NCBI GenBank assembly: GCA_016787295.1
Contig: JAEUUX010000140.1
Span: forward strand, 1-33,467
Direction of reading: 5' to 3'
Length of the DNA: 33,467 bases
Origin: Chitinophagales bacterium
GTDB taxonomy: Bacteria > Bacteroidota > Bacteroidia > Chitinophagales > UBA2359
The translations under genes were made by a program, and so were the position numbers. Numbering within the stretch: position 1 is the stretch's first letter; every line of letters starts with the position of its first letter. The notes beneath the pieces are model-generated. The model did not search any database. It had not been told where the DNA came from and worked only from the letters and a program-made list of their open reading frames with translations. Shown here piece by piece: positions 1 to 7,504 of this stretch.

Positions 1-26
1 CAATTAACCATTAACAATTAACAATT

Positions 27-137
27 AAAAACAACCCTGAAAGGGTGACAAGTTTATAGCAAAAACAAAAAACAACCATTAACACAAACCCTGAAAGGGT
101 GACATAATCTAAACGAAATCCACACATTGTTGAGCGA
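27..137 (+). repeat. Duplicated block, left copy
   Basis: This block of about 111 bp recurs at 824-934 with three visible mismatches. It contains two ACCCTGAAAGGGTGACA boxes whose starts are 54 bp apart, separated by an A-rich spacer, and runs into the CACATTGTTGAGCG motif. In each box ACCCT and AGGGT can pair around GAA. The two blocks flank the 21-bp GCGCAA array. Confidence 0.85.
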
Positions 138-225
138 AGCCCACACACTGTCCAACAAAACCCACACACTGTCCAACAAAACCCACACACTGTCCAACAA
201 AACCCACACATTGTTGAGCGAAGCC
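121..225 (+). repeat. 21-bp minisatellite, five units in A-B-B-B-A order
   Basis: Five consecutive units of exactly 21 bp. The outer two (121-141, 205-225) are identical and contain ATTGTTGAGCGAAGCC; the inner three are identical and contain CTGTCCAACAAAACC. All begin CACACA. Related 21-bp units occur at 918-959 and 3520-3561. Confidence 0.9.
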
Positions 226-362
226 AACACCCCCAACAAAAAAATCATTAACAATTAACAATTAACAATTAACAATTAAAAAATCCCTCATTAACCATTA
301 ACCATTAACAATTAACAATTAAAAAACCCGTTTATACAAACAAAATTTCGGAACATAATTTT

Positions 363-605
363 TTGCAAAAAACGCTCACAACAGCGCAAAAGCCGATTCA
401 TCACGCGCAATTGATGATCATTGTAGCGCAAAAGCCGATTCATCACGCGCAATTGACAATTACATTAGCGCAAAACATGATTCATCACGCGCAATTAACG
501 ATCGTTGTAGTGCAAAACACGATTCATCACGCGCAATTGACGATCACATTAGCGCAAAACATGATTCATCACGCGCGAACCTCTCTCTCTGTCGCGCAAA
601 CCTAA
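363..605 (+). repeat. 21-bp period GCGCAA array
   Basis: From 384 the hexamer GCGCAA (or a one-base variant such as GTGCAA or GCGCGA) recurs every 21 bp through 594, giving ten full units. The preceding 21 bp (363-383) look like a degenerate unit. Two alternating unit types give a 42-bp higher-order repeat: one contains GATTCATCAC, the other AATTGACGATCA. Because 21 is a multiple of three, an 80-codon frame with a 14-residue repeat stays open, but it has only a TTG start and no recognisable domain, so I call it a DNA repeat. The last unit has a CTCTCTCTCT run. Confidence 0.88.
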
Positions 606-823
606 TTTTTATTACCTAAAAACATAGTGTTGTCCATTTTAACCCTATTGTTGGTTTATAGAACCCATAAAATCATGACAAAAAGCAAGAAATAAACACA
701 ATTTTAACAATAACAAGCAAAGAACAACCGTTTGTGTCATCTAAAACTTTCTCACATTGTTGAGCGAAGCTAACACCTCCAACACAAACCAAATTAACAA
801 TTAACAATTAACAATTAACAATT

Positions 824-934
824 AAAAACAACCCTGAAAGGGTGACAAGTTTATAGCAAAAACAAAAAACAACCATTAACAAAAACCCTGAAAGGGTGAC
901 ATAATCTAAACGAAACCCACACATTATTGAGCGC
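824..934 (+). repeat. Duplicated block, right copy
   Basis: Near-identical copy of 27-137, shifted by 797 bp. The two ACCCTGAAAGGGTGACA boxes lie at 831 and 885, again 54 bp apart. It is followed by two 21-bp units (918-938, 939-959) and a run of eight C (934-941) that interrupts the first unit, where the left copy has a GAAGCC ending instead. Confidence 0.85.
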
Positions 935-1180
935 CCCCCCCACATTGTTGAGCGAAGCCAACACCCCCAACACAAACTAAATTAACAATTAACAATTAAA
1001 AATTAACAATTAAAAAAAAGCTCATTAACAATTAATAATTAACCATTAACAATTAAAAACCCCTCTCTCTTTTTCGTCATTTCCCACACATTTTCGCCGC
1101 CAAACAAAGCACATTTGTCATATTTCAGTAAAATTTTACATTTTTTTTGCATCAAAAAAAAAAAATTCAAAAATAAACCT

Positions 1181-1188
1181 TACCTTTG
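1181..1188 (+). promoter_or_regulatory. Putative -7 promoter box
   Basis: TACCTTTG fits the Bacteroidota -7 consensus TAnnTTTG and lies 51 bp before the ATG of the gene at 1240. No good TTG -33 element is seen at the right distance, so only the -7 box is claimed. Confidence 0.5.
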
Positions 1189-1239
1189 TGTATGTTTATC
1201 CACTATTTTAACTTTTAATTCTATCAAAAAGCATTCGTT

Positions 1240-1956
1240 ATGAACAAAGCTCAGGAGAATAAACGAACGATGTTTATCGTAACCCAATCTTATTGTCGTG
1301 ACAACAAAGCATTGTGGGACAGCTATATACCGTTCAATAAAAGTTTTGGTGCCTTTGAAAGTATTATTGAAGAAATCAACCAATACGCAGGCATACAAAT
1401 TGTACCCACCATTGGAGCAGCCCAAGACAAGCAAGAAGACCGCGATGTTTTGGAGCAAAAAATGGTTAAACTATTCAAAATCGTCAGTGGTTATGCCGCC
1501 ATCACGGGTGACCAGACCATGAAAGAGTCTGTTAACTACACAGCTTCTTTTTTGAAACGTCAACGCGACACGATGGTTGTCAATATCGCCATCAATTTGG
1601 CGCAAATCATAGACAGCAATCTCGTTTCCTTAGCCGAGTACAACATTACCGCAGCGATGTTAGACGATTTGCAGGCAAGTATCAGCCAATTCAAAAACAT
1701 CATTAGCATACCGCGCAACAAATTAGTAAACAGAAAAGGCGCAACACAAAAACTGCGCACATTGTTCAAAGAAGCCGATGAAATCCTCAAAGAACAATTA
1801 GACAAACTAATTGCTAACTTCGAATTTTCTCATCCAACTTTTGTACAAGGCTATCAAAACTCGCGCATGATTATCGATTTAGGTCGTCGCCATCGCGCTG
1901 CCAATTCCGATGATACAACAGGCAACACAACCAACAATGTAACAAAGGTCGAATAG
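1240..1956 (+). CDS. Bacteroidota family protein of unknown function
   Basis: This 238-residue protein has no signal peptide or membrane segment, so it is probably cytoplasmic. From memory it resembles a widespread family of uncharacterised, mostly helical Bacteroidota proteins of about 200-230 residues that share segments like VNYTASFLKRQRDT, a central run of helices, and a C-terminal FxxGYxNSRxIIDLG (here around residue 200-216). The last 20 residues are Asn/Thr/Asp-rich and probably disordered. It stands alone: repeat DNA lies upstream and a hairpin terminator begins 25 bp after the stop. The ATG at 1240 is preceded by a TAnnTTTG box. No enzymatic motif is visible and I assign no function. 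Confidence 0.8.
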   Translation: MNKAQENKRTMFIVTQSYCRDNKALWDSYIPFNKSFGAFESIIEEINQYAGIQIVPTIGAAQDKQEDRDVLEQKMVKLFKIVSGYAAITGDQTMKESVNYTASFLKRQRDTMVVNIAINLAQIIDSNLVSLAEYNITAAMLDDLQASISQFKNIISIPRNKLVNRKGATQKLRTLFKEADEILKEQLDKLIANFEFSHPTFVQGYQNSRMIIDLGRRHRAANSDDTTGNTTNNVTKVE

Positions 1957-1980
1957 TTTTTTGGCATTCATCAGCACATA

Positions 1981-2017
1981 AAAAAACAGCGTGGGAAGTA
2001 TTTTCCACGCTGTTTTT
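1981..2017 (+). terminator. Rho-independent terminator after 1240-1956
   Basis: AAAAACAGCGTGG and its complement CCACGCTGTTTTT form a stem ending in T5, with a one-base bulge near the loop. It starts 25 bp after the stop codon. Confidence 0.8.
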
Positions 2018-2139
2018 GTCGTTTACTTGTTTTGCTAAGGCACAAAAAAAAGGCATTTTGTGTATTTTTGTGCTACTGTTGTGTTTTACCTATTTTGTGG
2101 CGACAAAATGCTATTGTCTTACAGCACATCATCACTTGT

Positions 2140-2260
2140 TCGAATGGCGAAGCGCGTTAGGGATTGTAAGGGCAACCTGCAAGGTTGGTGCTTGCACCGT
2201 AGCGGTAGCGAAGCCCTGTAAAGCCCGACCCGCAGGGAAACGCCCAAAAAAACATCTTCG
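2140..2260. repeat. Multi-hairpin intergenic element
   Basis: This GC-richer island in an AT-rich gap contains nested inverted repeats: GGGATTGTAAGGGC (2160-2173) can partly pair with GCCCTGTAAAGCCC (2213-2226), enclosing the hairpins CAACC-TGCAA-GGTTG (2173-2187) and GGTGC-TT-GCACC (2187-2198), then CCGTAGCGG. The motif AAGCCCGACCCGCAGGGA follows. It resembles the dispersed palindromic elements between genes in many Bacteroidota genomes; a structured RNA is the alternative. A 94-codon open frame across it has no protein-like features. Confidence 0.55.
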
Positions 2261-2342
2261 ACAAAACGACCTAAATAGAACATTACTACAAAATTTTTAA
2301 GAGTCACCATCAAACAATACCCTATCATTGGGGACAAAAAAA

Positions 2343-3404
2343 TCACAGACTTTTGCGCTGACGCAACAAAAACCCGAAAGTAGTGCCAACATTTGGCGTA
2401 CTTCGCACATGAATCGTTTGCCTATGTGCCTCTATCAAGTGCTTAACAATTGCCAATCCCAATCCCGACCCACCACTTTCGCGCGAACGGCTGCTATCTA
2501 TCCGATAAAAACGCTCAAACAAGCGCGGCAAATGCTGATTATCAATACCAATGCCATTATCTGTCACCTCAACCAGCACCGACTTGTCCATATCGTACCA
2601 ACCAATCCAAACTTTCGGCTGTTTGGTTTGGCGATAAGCAATGCCGTTGTTAATCAAGTTAAGCAGCACCTGCCTAATCTTCTCGCGGTCTGCCTCAACA
2701 ACCAATTGCCTTTCGCAACCCTCCTTAAACAGCAAAACCACGCCCGTTTGTTGAGCAATAGGCTCCAATTCATCAAAAACCTCCTTACACAAGTCTGCAA
2801 TTCTAAACCGCTCCCATCTAATACTGATTTGTCCCGCCTCGTGTCGAGCAATCGTCTCCAAATCTTTGACAATATTGCCCAATCTTTCGGCGTTTTTCAG
2901 CGATTTTTCCACATACGCATAATTAATTTCGGAGTCATCAATTCCGCCATCGAGCAGCGTTTCCAAATAAGCCTGCAACACAAAAATAGGTGTTTTCAAT
3001 TCGTGCGAAACATTGCCAATATATTCGCGCCGATACACCTCCAACTCCTTATAACGCTCGATGGTTGCCCGCCTTTCGCTGTTCCACGCCTCCACCTCGT
3101 CCTCCACCGCTGCAATCATGTTCTCGTCCATGTTAACTTTATCGACGATGGGCGACTTAGCGGGCAGTTTTATTTGGTGAATGTTCTTATAGATGAGCTT
3201 AATGCGGCGATAAATAAAATACTCCAACGCATAATAAAACAACAAGTACGTCACCAACGACACAACGCCACTCAGCATCAACAATTGAAGCAAAGTGGCA
3301 TTATTATTCAACACTATTTTAAAAAACAACAACACAAAAAACAGTATAACACCCGCCGCTCCTGCCAATAAATATGCCAATTGGCGCGGCGTGACCTGTT
3401 TCAT
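2343..3404 (-). CDS. PhoR-like sensor histidine kinase
   Basis: Transmembrane two-component histidine kinase of about 353 residues from the ATG at 3404. Two hydrophobic segments near the N-terminus (about residues 9-30 and 38-62) are followed by a HisKA domain with the H-box SHELKTP (phospho-accepting His about 134), an N-box NLINNG (about 249-254), G1 DNGIGI and G2 GSGLGL. This is a complete HisKA/HATPase pair that should autophosphorylate. Upstream in-frame ATGs at 3425 and 3500 exist, but the segment they add is unlike the family and MKQVTPRQLAYLL is a typical beginning. No response regulator gene is adjacent, unusual for PhoR-type kinases; the upstream flank is repeat DNA. The ligand is unknown. 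Confidence 0.9.
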   Translation of the reverse strand: MKQVTPRQLAYLLAGAAGVILFFVLLFFKIVLNNNATLLQLLMLSGVVSLVTYLLFYYALEYFIYRRIKLIYKNIHQIKLPAKSPIVDKVNMDENMIAAVEDEVEAWNSERRATIERYKELEVYRREYIGNVSHELKTPIFVLQAYLETLLDGGIDDSEINYAYVEKSLKNAERLGNIVKDLETIARHEAGQISIRWERFRIADLCKEVFDELEPIAQQTGVVLLFKEGCERQLVVEADREKIRQVLLNLINNGIAYRQTKQPKVWIGWYDMDKSVLVEVTDNGIGIDNQHLPRLFERFYRIDSSRSRESGGSGLGLAIVKHLIEAHRQTIHVRSTPNVGTTFGFLLRQRKSL

Positions 3405-3519
3405 ACTTCGCGGAATATGTTCCATATAAAAACTTATTACAATCCGAATAATAGCCGATGAAATGTCTATTTGAAAGGCAAGTGAGCAATAATAATCCAA
3501 GCAAATTCGGTTCAGATTT

Positions 3520-3561
3520 TACACATTGTCAAACAAAACCCACAAATTGTCTCGCAAAACC
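3520..3561 (+). repeat. Two 21-bp minisatellite units
   Basis: Two adjacent 21-bp units, with cores ACATTGTCAAACAAAACC and AAATTGTCTCGCAAAACC, are close relatives of the middle units of the 121-225 array 3.3 kb away. Confidence 0.75.
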
Positions 3562-3582
3562 AACCGCCACCAACCCAAATTC

Positions 3583-3657
3583 CATTAACAATTAACAATT
3601 AACCATTAACAATTAAAAAACCCTCATTAACAATTAACCATTAACCATTAACAATTA
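3583..3657 (+). repeat. Heptamer AATTAAC/CATTAAC arrays
   Basis: Two arrays (3583-3617 and 3624-3657) of 7-bp units, each followed by an A run and CCCTC or CCCCG, match the modules at 246-330 and 979-1066 in order and orientation. They fill the gap downstream of mutS. Confidence 0.85.
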
Positions 3658-3674
3658 AAAACCCCGCTCCTCTC

Positions 3675-6314
3675 CTACTCCACCATTTTCTTAAGCTCGT
3701 TCAGCTTCATCAAAGCCTCGATAGGTGTGAGCGTATTGGGGTCAATAGCCTCCAAAGCCGCCTTCAAACGCTGCAATTCGGGGCTACTCATGTCAAAAAT
3801 GCTCATTTGATATTGCGGTTCTTGTCGCGCCATTTGTTTGAGGTTGCTCTTAATAGGATTTTCTTGCTCAATATGTTTCTGTTCGAGGGTAGCCAAAATC
3901 TCGTTGGCACGCCTCACGATGCTTACGGGCATACCCGCCATTTGTGCGACGTGTATACCGAAACTTCGTTCTGCTGCCCCTTCCACCAATTTGCGCAAAA
4001 AGATAACTTTGTTGCCCATTTCGCGCACGGCAATAGTAAAATTTTTGACCCGTTCAAACTTTTCTGCCAATTCGGTTAGCTCATGGTAGTGCGTTGCAAA
4101 CAAAGTCTTAGGTTGTCCTTTCGGAGATGTATGGAGGTATTCCGCCAATGCCCATGCGATAGAAATACCGTCATAAGTGCTGGTACCACGCCCAATTTCG
4201 TCTAACAAAATCAGGCTTCGGGAGGAAATATTGTGCATAATGCTGGCTGTTTCGGTCATTTCCACCATAAAAGTAGATTCGCCCGACGAAATATTGTCCG
4301 ATGCCCCGACGCGCGTAAATATCTTATCGACCCAACCTATGCTCGCCGCCTCCGCAGGCACATAACAACCGATTTGAGCCAACAGCACGATGAGCGCCGT
4401 TTGGCGAAGCAAGGCAGATTTTCCCGCCATGTTGGGACCAGTGATGAGCAAAATCTGCTGTTCGTCTGCATCTAAAAAAACATCGTTCGCCACATACTCT
4501 TCACCCAATTGCAGTTGCGTTTCAATGACCGGATGCCTGCCTTTTTTAATATCAATACTCAAAGAATCGTTGATATTCGGGCGACAATAGTTGTTTTTGC
4601 GTGCCAATAGTGCAAAAGCGTGCAAACAATCCAACTTCGCCACGATAGCCGCATTATATTGTATCGGTTTGATGTAATCGAGCAGTGCCAACACCAATGA
4701 TTCGAACAATTTGACTTCTATTTGTGCAATTTTCTCTTCTGCGCCGAGGATTTTATCCTCATATTTCTTTAACTCCTCCGTGATGTAGCGTTCTGCTTGT
4801 GCGAGAGTCTGTTTTCGTAGCCACGTTTTCGGTACTTGGTCTTTGTAGGTGTTTCGAACCTCCAAATAATAGCCAAAAACGTTGTTAAACCCAATTTTTA
4901 AGGACTTAATGCCCGTGTTTTGGATTTCGCGCTGTTCTATTTCGAGCAATCGTTCTTTGCCAGAGTGCTGCAACTCCCTCAATTCGTCCAATTCGGCAGC
5001 AACACCATGTCTAAACACGTCACCTTTTCCGAGCGCAACGGGTGCTTCTTCGATAAGTTCGCGCTCGATACGTTGCGAAATACCCGCGCAGGGGTTCAAT
5101 TGTTCTGCAATTCGTTGTAAATATGGATTTTGGCTTTGTTCGCAAACCACTTTTATCGGTTCGAGCGCCTTTAAACCATTTTTGAGTTGCACCAACTGTC
5201 GTGGGTTCACCTTTCCGAGGGGTATTTTTGCGATGAGCCTTTCGAGGTCGCCAATTTGTCGCAATTGAGTTGCCAATAAGTGTGCAAATTCTTCATTTTC
5301 GAGCATATAATCCACCAAAGAGAGGCGTTCTTCTATCGGTTGCACCTCTTTGAGTGGCAAGACGAGCCATTTTTTGAGCAAGCGTGCGCCCATCGGCGAA
5401 ACAGTCTTGTCCAATACTTTAATTAAGGGCGTTCCGCTGTCGTGGGTGCTTTGCAACAGCTCCAAATTTCGGATAGTAAAACGGTCTAACCACACATAAC
5501 GGTCGGGTTTGACGCGCGAAAGTGCCGTTAAATGCTGCAAATTTGGGTGTTCGGTCTCTTTGAGGTAGTGGATAATCGCTCCCGCCGCCACAACGCCCGA
5601 TGAGGCTTCCTCAATGCCAAATCCGCGAAGATTTTTCACCCCAAAATGGCGCAACAACACGTCCTCTCCAAATTGGCGCTCAAATATCCATTCATCTAAG
5701 GGATAAATGTAGAACGAATCGGCTATCATGCCTTTCAAATCGCGTTGGCGTGGCTTGGGATACAATATCTCCGATGGTTGAAAACTCTGAATGGTTTTCT
5801 CGATATATTCTGGTGAGCCTTCAGACAACCAAAACTCACCTGTGGACACATCTGCGAGGGCAATACCCATGTCTTGTTTTCCAAAATACACGGCTGCCAA
5901 ATAGTTATTACTGTGATGGTCGAGCATTTTATCGCTTAACGCCACACCGGGCGTTACCAATTCTGTAATACCGCGTTTGACGATTCCCTTGGCGAACTTT
6001 GGGTCTTCCAATTGGTCACAAATAGCCGCCCTATAGCCCGCTCTGACGAGCTTGGGCAGATAGGTGTCTAAGGCATGATACGGAAAACCTGCCAATTCGG
6101 TCTCCGAAGCCGTGCCATTATGCCTTTTGGTGAGGGTAATACCAAGCACACCGGCAGCCACAACGGCATCTTGTCCAAAAGTTTCGTAAAAATCCCCGAC
6201 TCTAAACAGAAGGATAGCGTCGGGATATTTAGTTTTGAAATGATTATATTGCTTCATCAAAGGCGTAACGTTCGCCTCCGATGTATTTTTATTGGAATTG
6301 TTGGGACGTGCCAT
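3675..6314 (-). CDS. mutS: DNA mismatch repair protein MutS
   Basis: MutS recognises mismatches and small loops and starts methyl-independent or MutL-dependent repair. From the ATG at 6314 the protein has 879 residues, normal for the family. The N-terminal mismatch-binding motif GDFYETF (Phe42, Glu44) is intact, followed by connector, lever and clamp regions. The ATPase has Walker A GPNMAGKS (from about 626), the SSGESTFMVEM signature, Walker B LILLDEIGRG (about 701) and ATHYHEL. The ORF extends 19 codons upstream to 6371, but MARPNN... is the more plausible start, and a TAnnTTTG box on this strand lies at 6349-6356. It is transcribed alone; repeat arrays lie within 20 bp of its stop. No defect is visible. 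Confidence 0.97.
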   Translation of the reverse strand: MARPNNSNKNTSEANVTPLMKQYNHFKTKYPDAILLFRVGDFYETFGQDAVVAAGVLGITLTKRHNGTASETELAGFPYHALDTYLPKLVRAGYRAAICDQLEDPKFAKGIVKRGITELVTPGVALSDKMLDHHSNNYLAAVYFGKQDMGIALADVSTGEFWLSEGSPEYIEKTIQSFQPSEILYPKPRQRDLKGMIADSFYIYPLDEWIFERQFGEDVLLRHFGVKNLRGFGIEEASSGVVAAGAIIHYLKETEHPNLQHLTALSRVKPDRYVWLDRFTIRNLELLQSTHDSGTPLIKVLDKTVSPMGARLLKKWLVLPLKEVQPIEERLSLVDYMLENEEFAHLLATQLRQIGDLERLIAKIPLGKVNPRQLVQLKNGLKALEPIKVVCEQSQNPYLQRIAEQLNPCAGISQRIERELIEEAPVALGKGDVFRHGVAAELDELRELQHSGKERLLEIEQREIQNTGIKSLKIGFNNVFGYYLEVRNTYKDQVPKTWLRKQTLAQAERYITEELKKYEDKILGAEEKIAQIEVKLFESLVLALLDYIKPIQYNAAIVAKLDCLHAFALLARKNNYCRPNINDSLSIDIKKGRHPVIETQLQLGEEYVANDVFLDADEQQILLITGPNMAGKSALLRQTALIVLLAQIGCYVPAEAASIGWVDKIFTRVGASDNISSGESTFMVEMTETASIMHNISSRSLILLDEIGRGTSTYDGISIAWALAEYLHTSPKGQPKTLFATHYHELTELAEKFERVKNFTIAVREMGNKVIFLRKLVEGAAERSFGIHVAQMAGMPVSIVRRANEILATLEQKHIEQENPIKSNLKQMARQEPQYQMSIFDMSSPELQRLKAALEAIDPNTLTPIEALMKLNELKKMVE

Positions 6315-6348
6315 ATAATAGAACAAAAAAGGGGTGTTAAAATTTGCG

Positions 6349-6356
6349 CAAAGATA
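6349..6356 (-). promoter_or_regulatory. Putative -7 promoter box for mutS
   Basis: TATCTTTG on the minus strand, 35 bp before the chosen ATG at 6314. It supports the start at 6314 rather than 6371. No well-spaced -33 TTG was found. Confidence 0.5.
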
Positions 6357-6459
6357 GTACAAAAATCGCAAAGCCCGATTCTTTATCGGCTATCAAAGTG
6401 TGATTTGGCGTTAATTTGGCAAAAAAAGGGATTAAATAGCTATTTTTCTAAAAAACCCT

Positions 6460-6467
6460 TACCTTTG
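6460..6467 (+). promoter_or_regulatory. Putative -7 promoter box for 6496 gene
   Basis: TACCTTTG lies 28 bp before the ATG at 6496, divergent from the mutS box. Confidence 0.5.
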
Positions 6468-6495
6468 TGCGTTTTTTTGTTGCTAATTTTTCAAT

Positions 6496-7170
6496 ATGTT
6501 ATCCATAAGCCGTTATCAATACTACCTTAGTTGGTTTTTCGACCAAACACTCCTACAAACCCAAAGCGAACTCCACCCCAATCTCAAGCTAATGTTAAGC
6601 AATGGACGTTTGCGTTTAGAGGCTGAACAAGCGATTTATTCTTTTGAGGACAAATACGAAGTTTTCTTTTCGCCCTTTCGGGAGATGAATTTTGAGCGAC
6701 AGCAGTTTCGGCGTGTATTAGTGTTGGGTTTCGGTTTAGGTTGTGTTCCACTTATGCTCACCCAAAATTTTGGACAGCAACAAGCCCAATACATTGGTGT
6801 CGAGATAGACCCTGTTATCATCGATTTGGCGCAGCAATGTTTGCCCGAAAAAGTTTGGCAACAATGCAAGGTTTACCAAGCCGATGCCCTCACTTTCGCC
6901 TCGCAACACCCCAAACAATACGACCTCATTGCAGTTGACGTATTTGAAGACATGACAACTCCCCTACCCTTTCGGAGCAGCCATTTTTTGGAGCAACTTA
7001 GCGAACAATTACTACCAAATGGCTATTTGTGCTACAATACCCTCGCCTTTGACCGCTCCACTATCAACGAAAGTATGGCATTTTTTAATGATGTTTTTTC
7101 AAAAGTGTTTCCCAATGCCAAACTTTTTCCGGTGGTTGGCAATCAATTATTAGTAGGACAGAAAATTTAA
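6496..7170 (+). CDS. Spermidine synthase-like SAM-dependent methyltransferase
   Basis: This 224-residue Rossmann-fold protein has the SAM-binding motif I VLVLGFGLG (about 74-82), an acidic residue ending strand 2 (GVEIDP, Glu103), QADAL (Asp130) and DLIAVDVFED (about 143-152), the arrangement of spermidine synthase-like methyltransferases. The N-terminal part (HPNLKLMLSNGRLRLEAEQAIYS) matches the beta-rich start of that group. It is shorter than typical SpeE (about 280) and no SpeD neighbour is present, so true aminopropyl transfer is doubtful; the substrate is unknown. It is divergent from mutS and followed by a tRNA gene. Confidence 0.8.
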   Translation: MLSISRYQYYLSWFFDQTLLQTQSELHPNLKLMLSNGRLRLEAEQAIYSFEDKYEVFFSPFREMNFERQQFRRVLVLGFGLGCVPLMLTQNFGQQQAQYIGVEIDPVIIDLAQQCLPEKVWQQCKVYQADALTFASQHPKQYDLIAVDVFEDMTTPLPFRSSHFLEQLSEQLLPNGYLCYNTLAFDRSTINESMAFFNDVFSKVFPNAKLFPVVGNQLLVGQKI

Positions 7171-7236
7171 GGCGTGCTTTTGGTGCTTTTTTTAAAAAAA
7201 ATGGATTTTTTAAGCAAAATAATGGTGCAAAAATTT

Positions 7237-7264
7237 TTGTTTTCAGAAAAAAGCCGTACCTTTG
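7237..7264 (+). promoter_or_regulatory. Promoter of the tRNA gene
   Basis: TTG (7237-7239), a 17-bp spacer and TACCTTTG (7257-7264) match the Bacteroidota -33/-7 consensus. The -7 box ends 10 bp before the tRNA. Confidence 0.7.
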
Positions 7265-7274
7265 CACCCGAATT

Positions 7275-7348
7275 GGCGAGGTAGCTCAGATGGTTAGAGC
7301 GTTGGATTCATAACCCAAAGGTCACGGGTTCAACTCCCGTCCCCGCTA
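7275..7348 (+). tRNA. tRNA-Met (CAT anticodon)
   Basis: A cloverleaf folds from GGCGAGG (acceptor), GCTC/GAGC (D arm), TTGGA-TTCATAA-CCCAA (anticodon arm, CAT) and ACGGG-TTCAACT-CCCGT (T arm) to CCCCGCT plus discriminator A; CA follows but full CCA is not encoded. Base pair 1-72 is G-T and the anticodon stem lacks the three G-C pairs of initiators, so elongator tRNA-Met is likelier than initiator; tRNA-Ile with lysidine at C34 is an alternative. There is an A-C mismatch at acceptor position 5-68 and another at 31-39; the latter also occurs in related tRNAs as I remember them. Confidence 0.88.
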
Positions 7349-7380
7349 CAATAAGGCATAAGTGCCTGATAATCAGCACC

Positions 7381-7417
7381 TTTTGTGACCCAAAGGGTGT
7401 TTTTTGTGACCCCAAAG
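7381..7417 (+). repeat. Two-copy 21-bp direct repeat after tRNA
   Basis: TTTTGTGACCCAAAG (7381-7395) recurs 21 bp later as TTTTGTGACCCCAAAG (7402-7417). The GTGACCC core partly echoes the tRNA GGTCACGGG on the other strand. Function unknown. Confidence 0.5.
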
Positions 7418-7452
7418 AACCTCCATAGCATTTTGCTTTTGGAGGTTCTTTG
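7413..7452. terminator. Hairpin terminator downstream of tRNA
   Basis: CAAAGAACCTCCA (7413-7425) pairs perfectly with TGGAGGTTCTTTG (7440-7452) around a 14-base loop. It lies between the tRNA and the next gene; its right arm overlaps the next promoter's -33 element. Confidence 0.65.
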
Positions 7453-7479
7453 TTGTTTGTCAAATAATCTGTATCTTTG
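7449..7479 (+). promoter_or_regulatory. Putative promoter of the interrupted gene at 7505
   Basis: TTTG (7449-7452), 19 bp, then TATCTTTG (7472-7479), 26 bp before the ATG at 7505. It suggests that the original start was 7505, upstream of the in-frame TAG. Confidence 0.6.
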
Positions 7480-7504
7480 CCCTGTCAAACAAAACAGCCT
7501 TAAC

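Larger units (their letters stand above)
1..1239. repeat. Repeat-rich non-coding region (composite)
   Basis: No convincing gene lies in the first 1.2 kb. The stretch is a mosaic of 7-bp AATTAAC/CATTAAC arrays (about 1-27, 246-278, 289-321, 792-825, 979-1013, 1023-1056), four copies of the palindromic box ACCCTGAAAGGGTGACA (34-50, 88-104, 831-847, 885-901), a motif CACATTGTTGAGCGAAGC followed by AACACC (near 123, 207, 752 and 942), and two 21-bp-period arrays listed separately. Short open frames here simply translate the repeats and are not called. Nothing recognisable as a transposase, integrase or RNA gene is visible; 605-740 is A/T-rich and featureless. Confidence 0.85.

Noticed and set aside
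363-605. 80-residue ORF with 14-residue repeats
   Set aside because: It begins at TTG, has no recognisable domain, and its periodicity is fully explained by the 21/42-bp DNA repeat.
121-605. CRISPR array
   Set aside because: There are no unique spacers between conserved repeats; units are directly adjacent at 21 bp and no cas genes are present.
2016-2300. 94-residue ORF after the first gene
   Set aside because: It begins inside the terminator, runs through the hairpin element and has no domain or conserved pattern.
2328-3371. 347-residue plus-strand ORF opposite the histidine kinase
   Set aside because: The minus strand encodes a full kinase with all motifs; the plus-strand frame is a shadow rich in His, Asn and Gln.
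7275-7460. Integrative element inserted at the tRNA
   Set aside because: No repeat of the tRNA 3' end, integrase or cargo is visible downstream; only a two-copy 21-bp repeat and a terminator follow.
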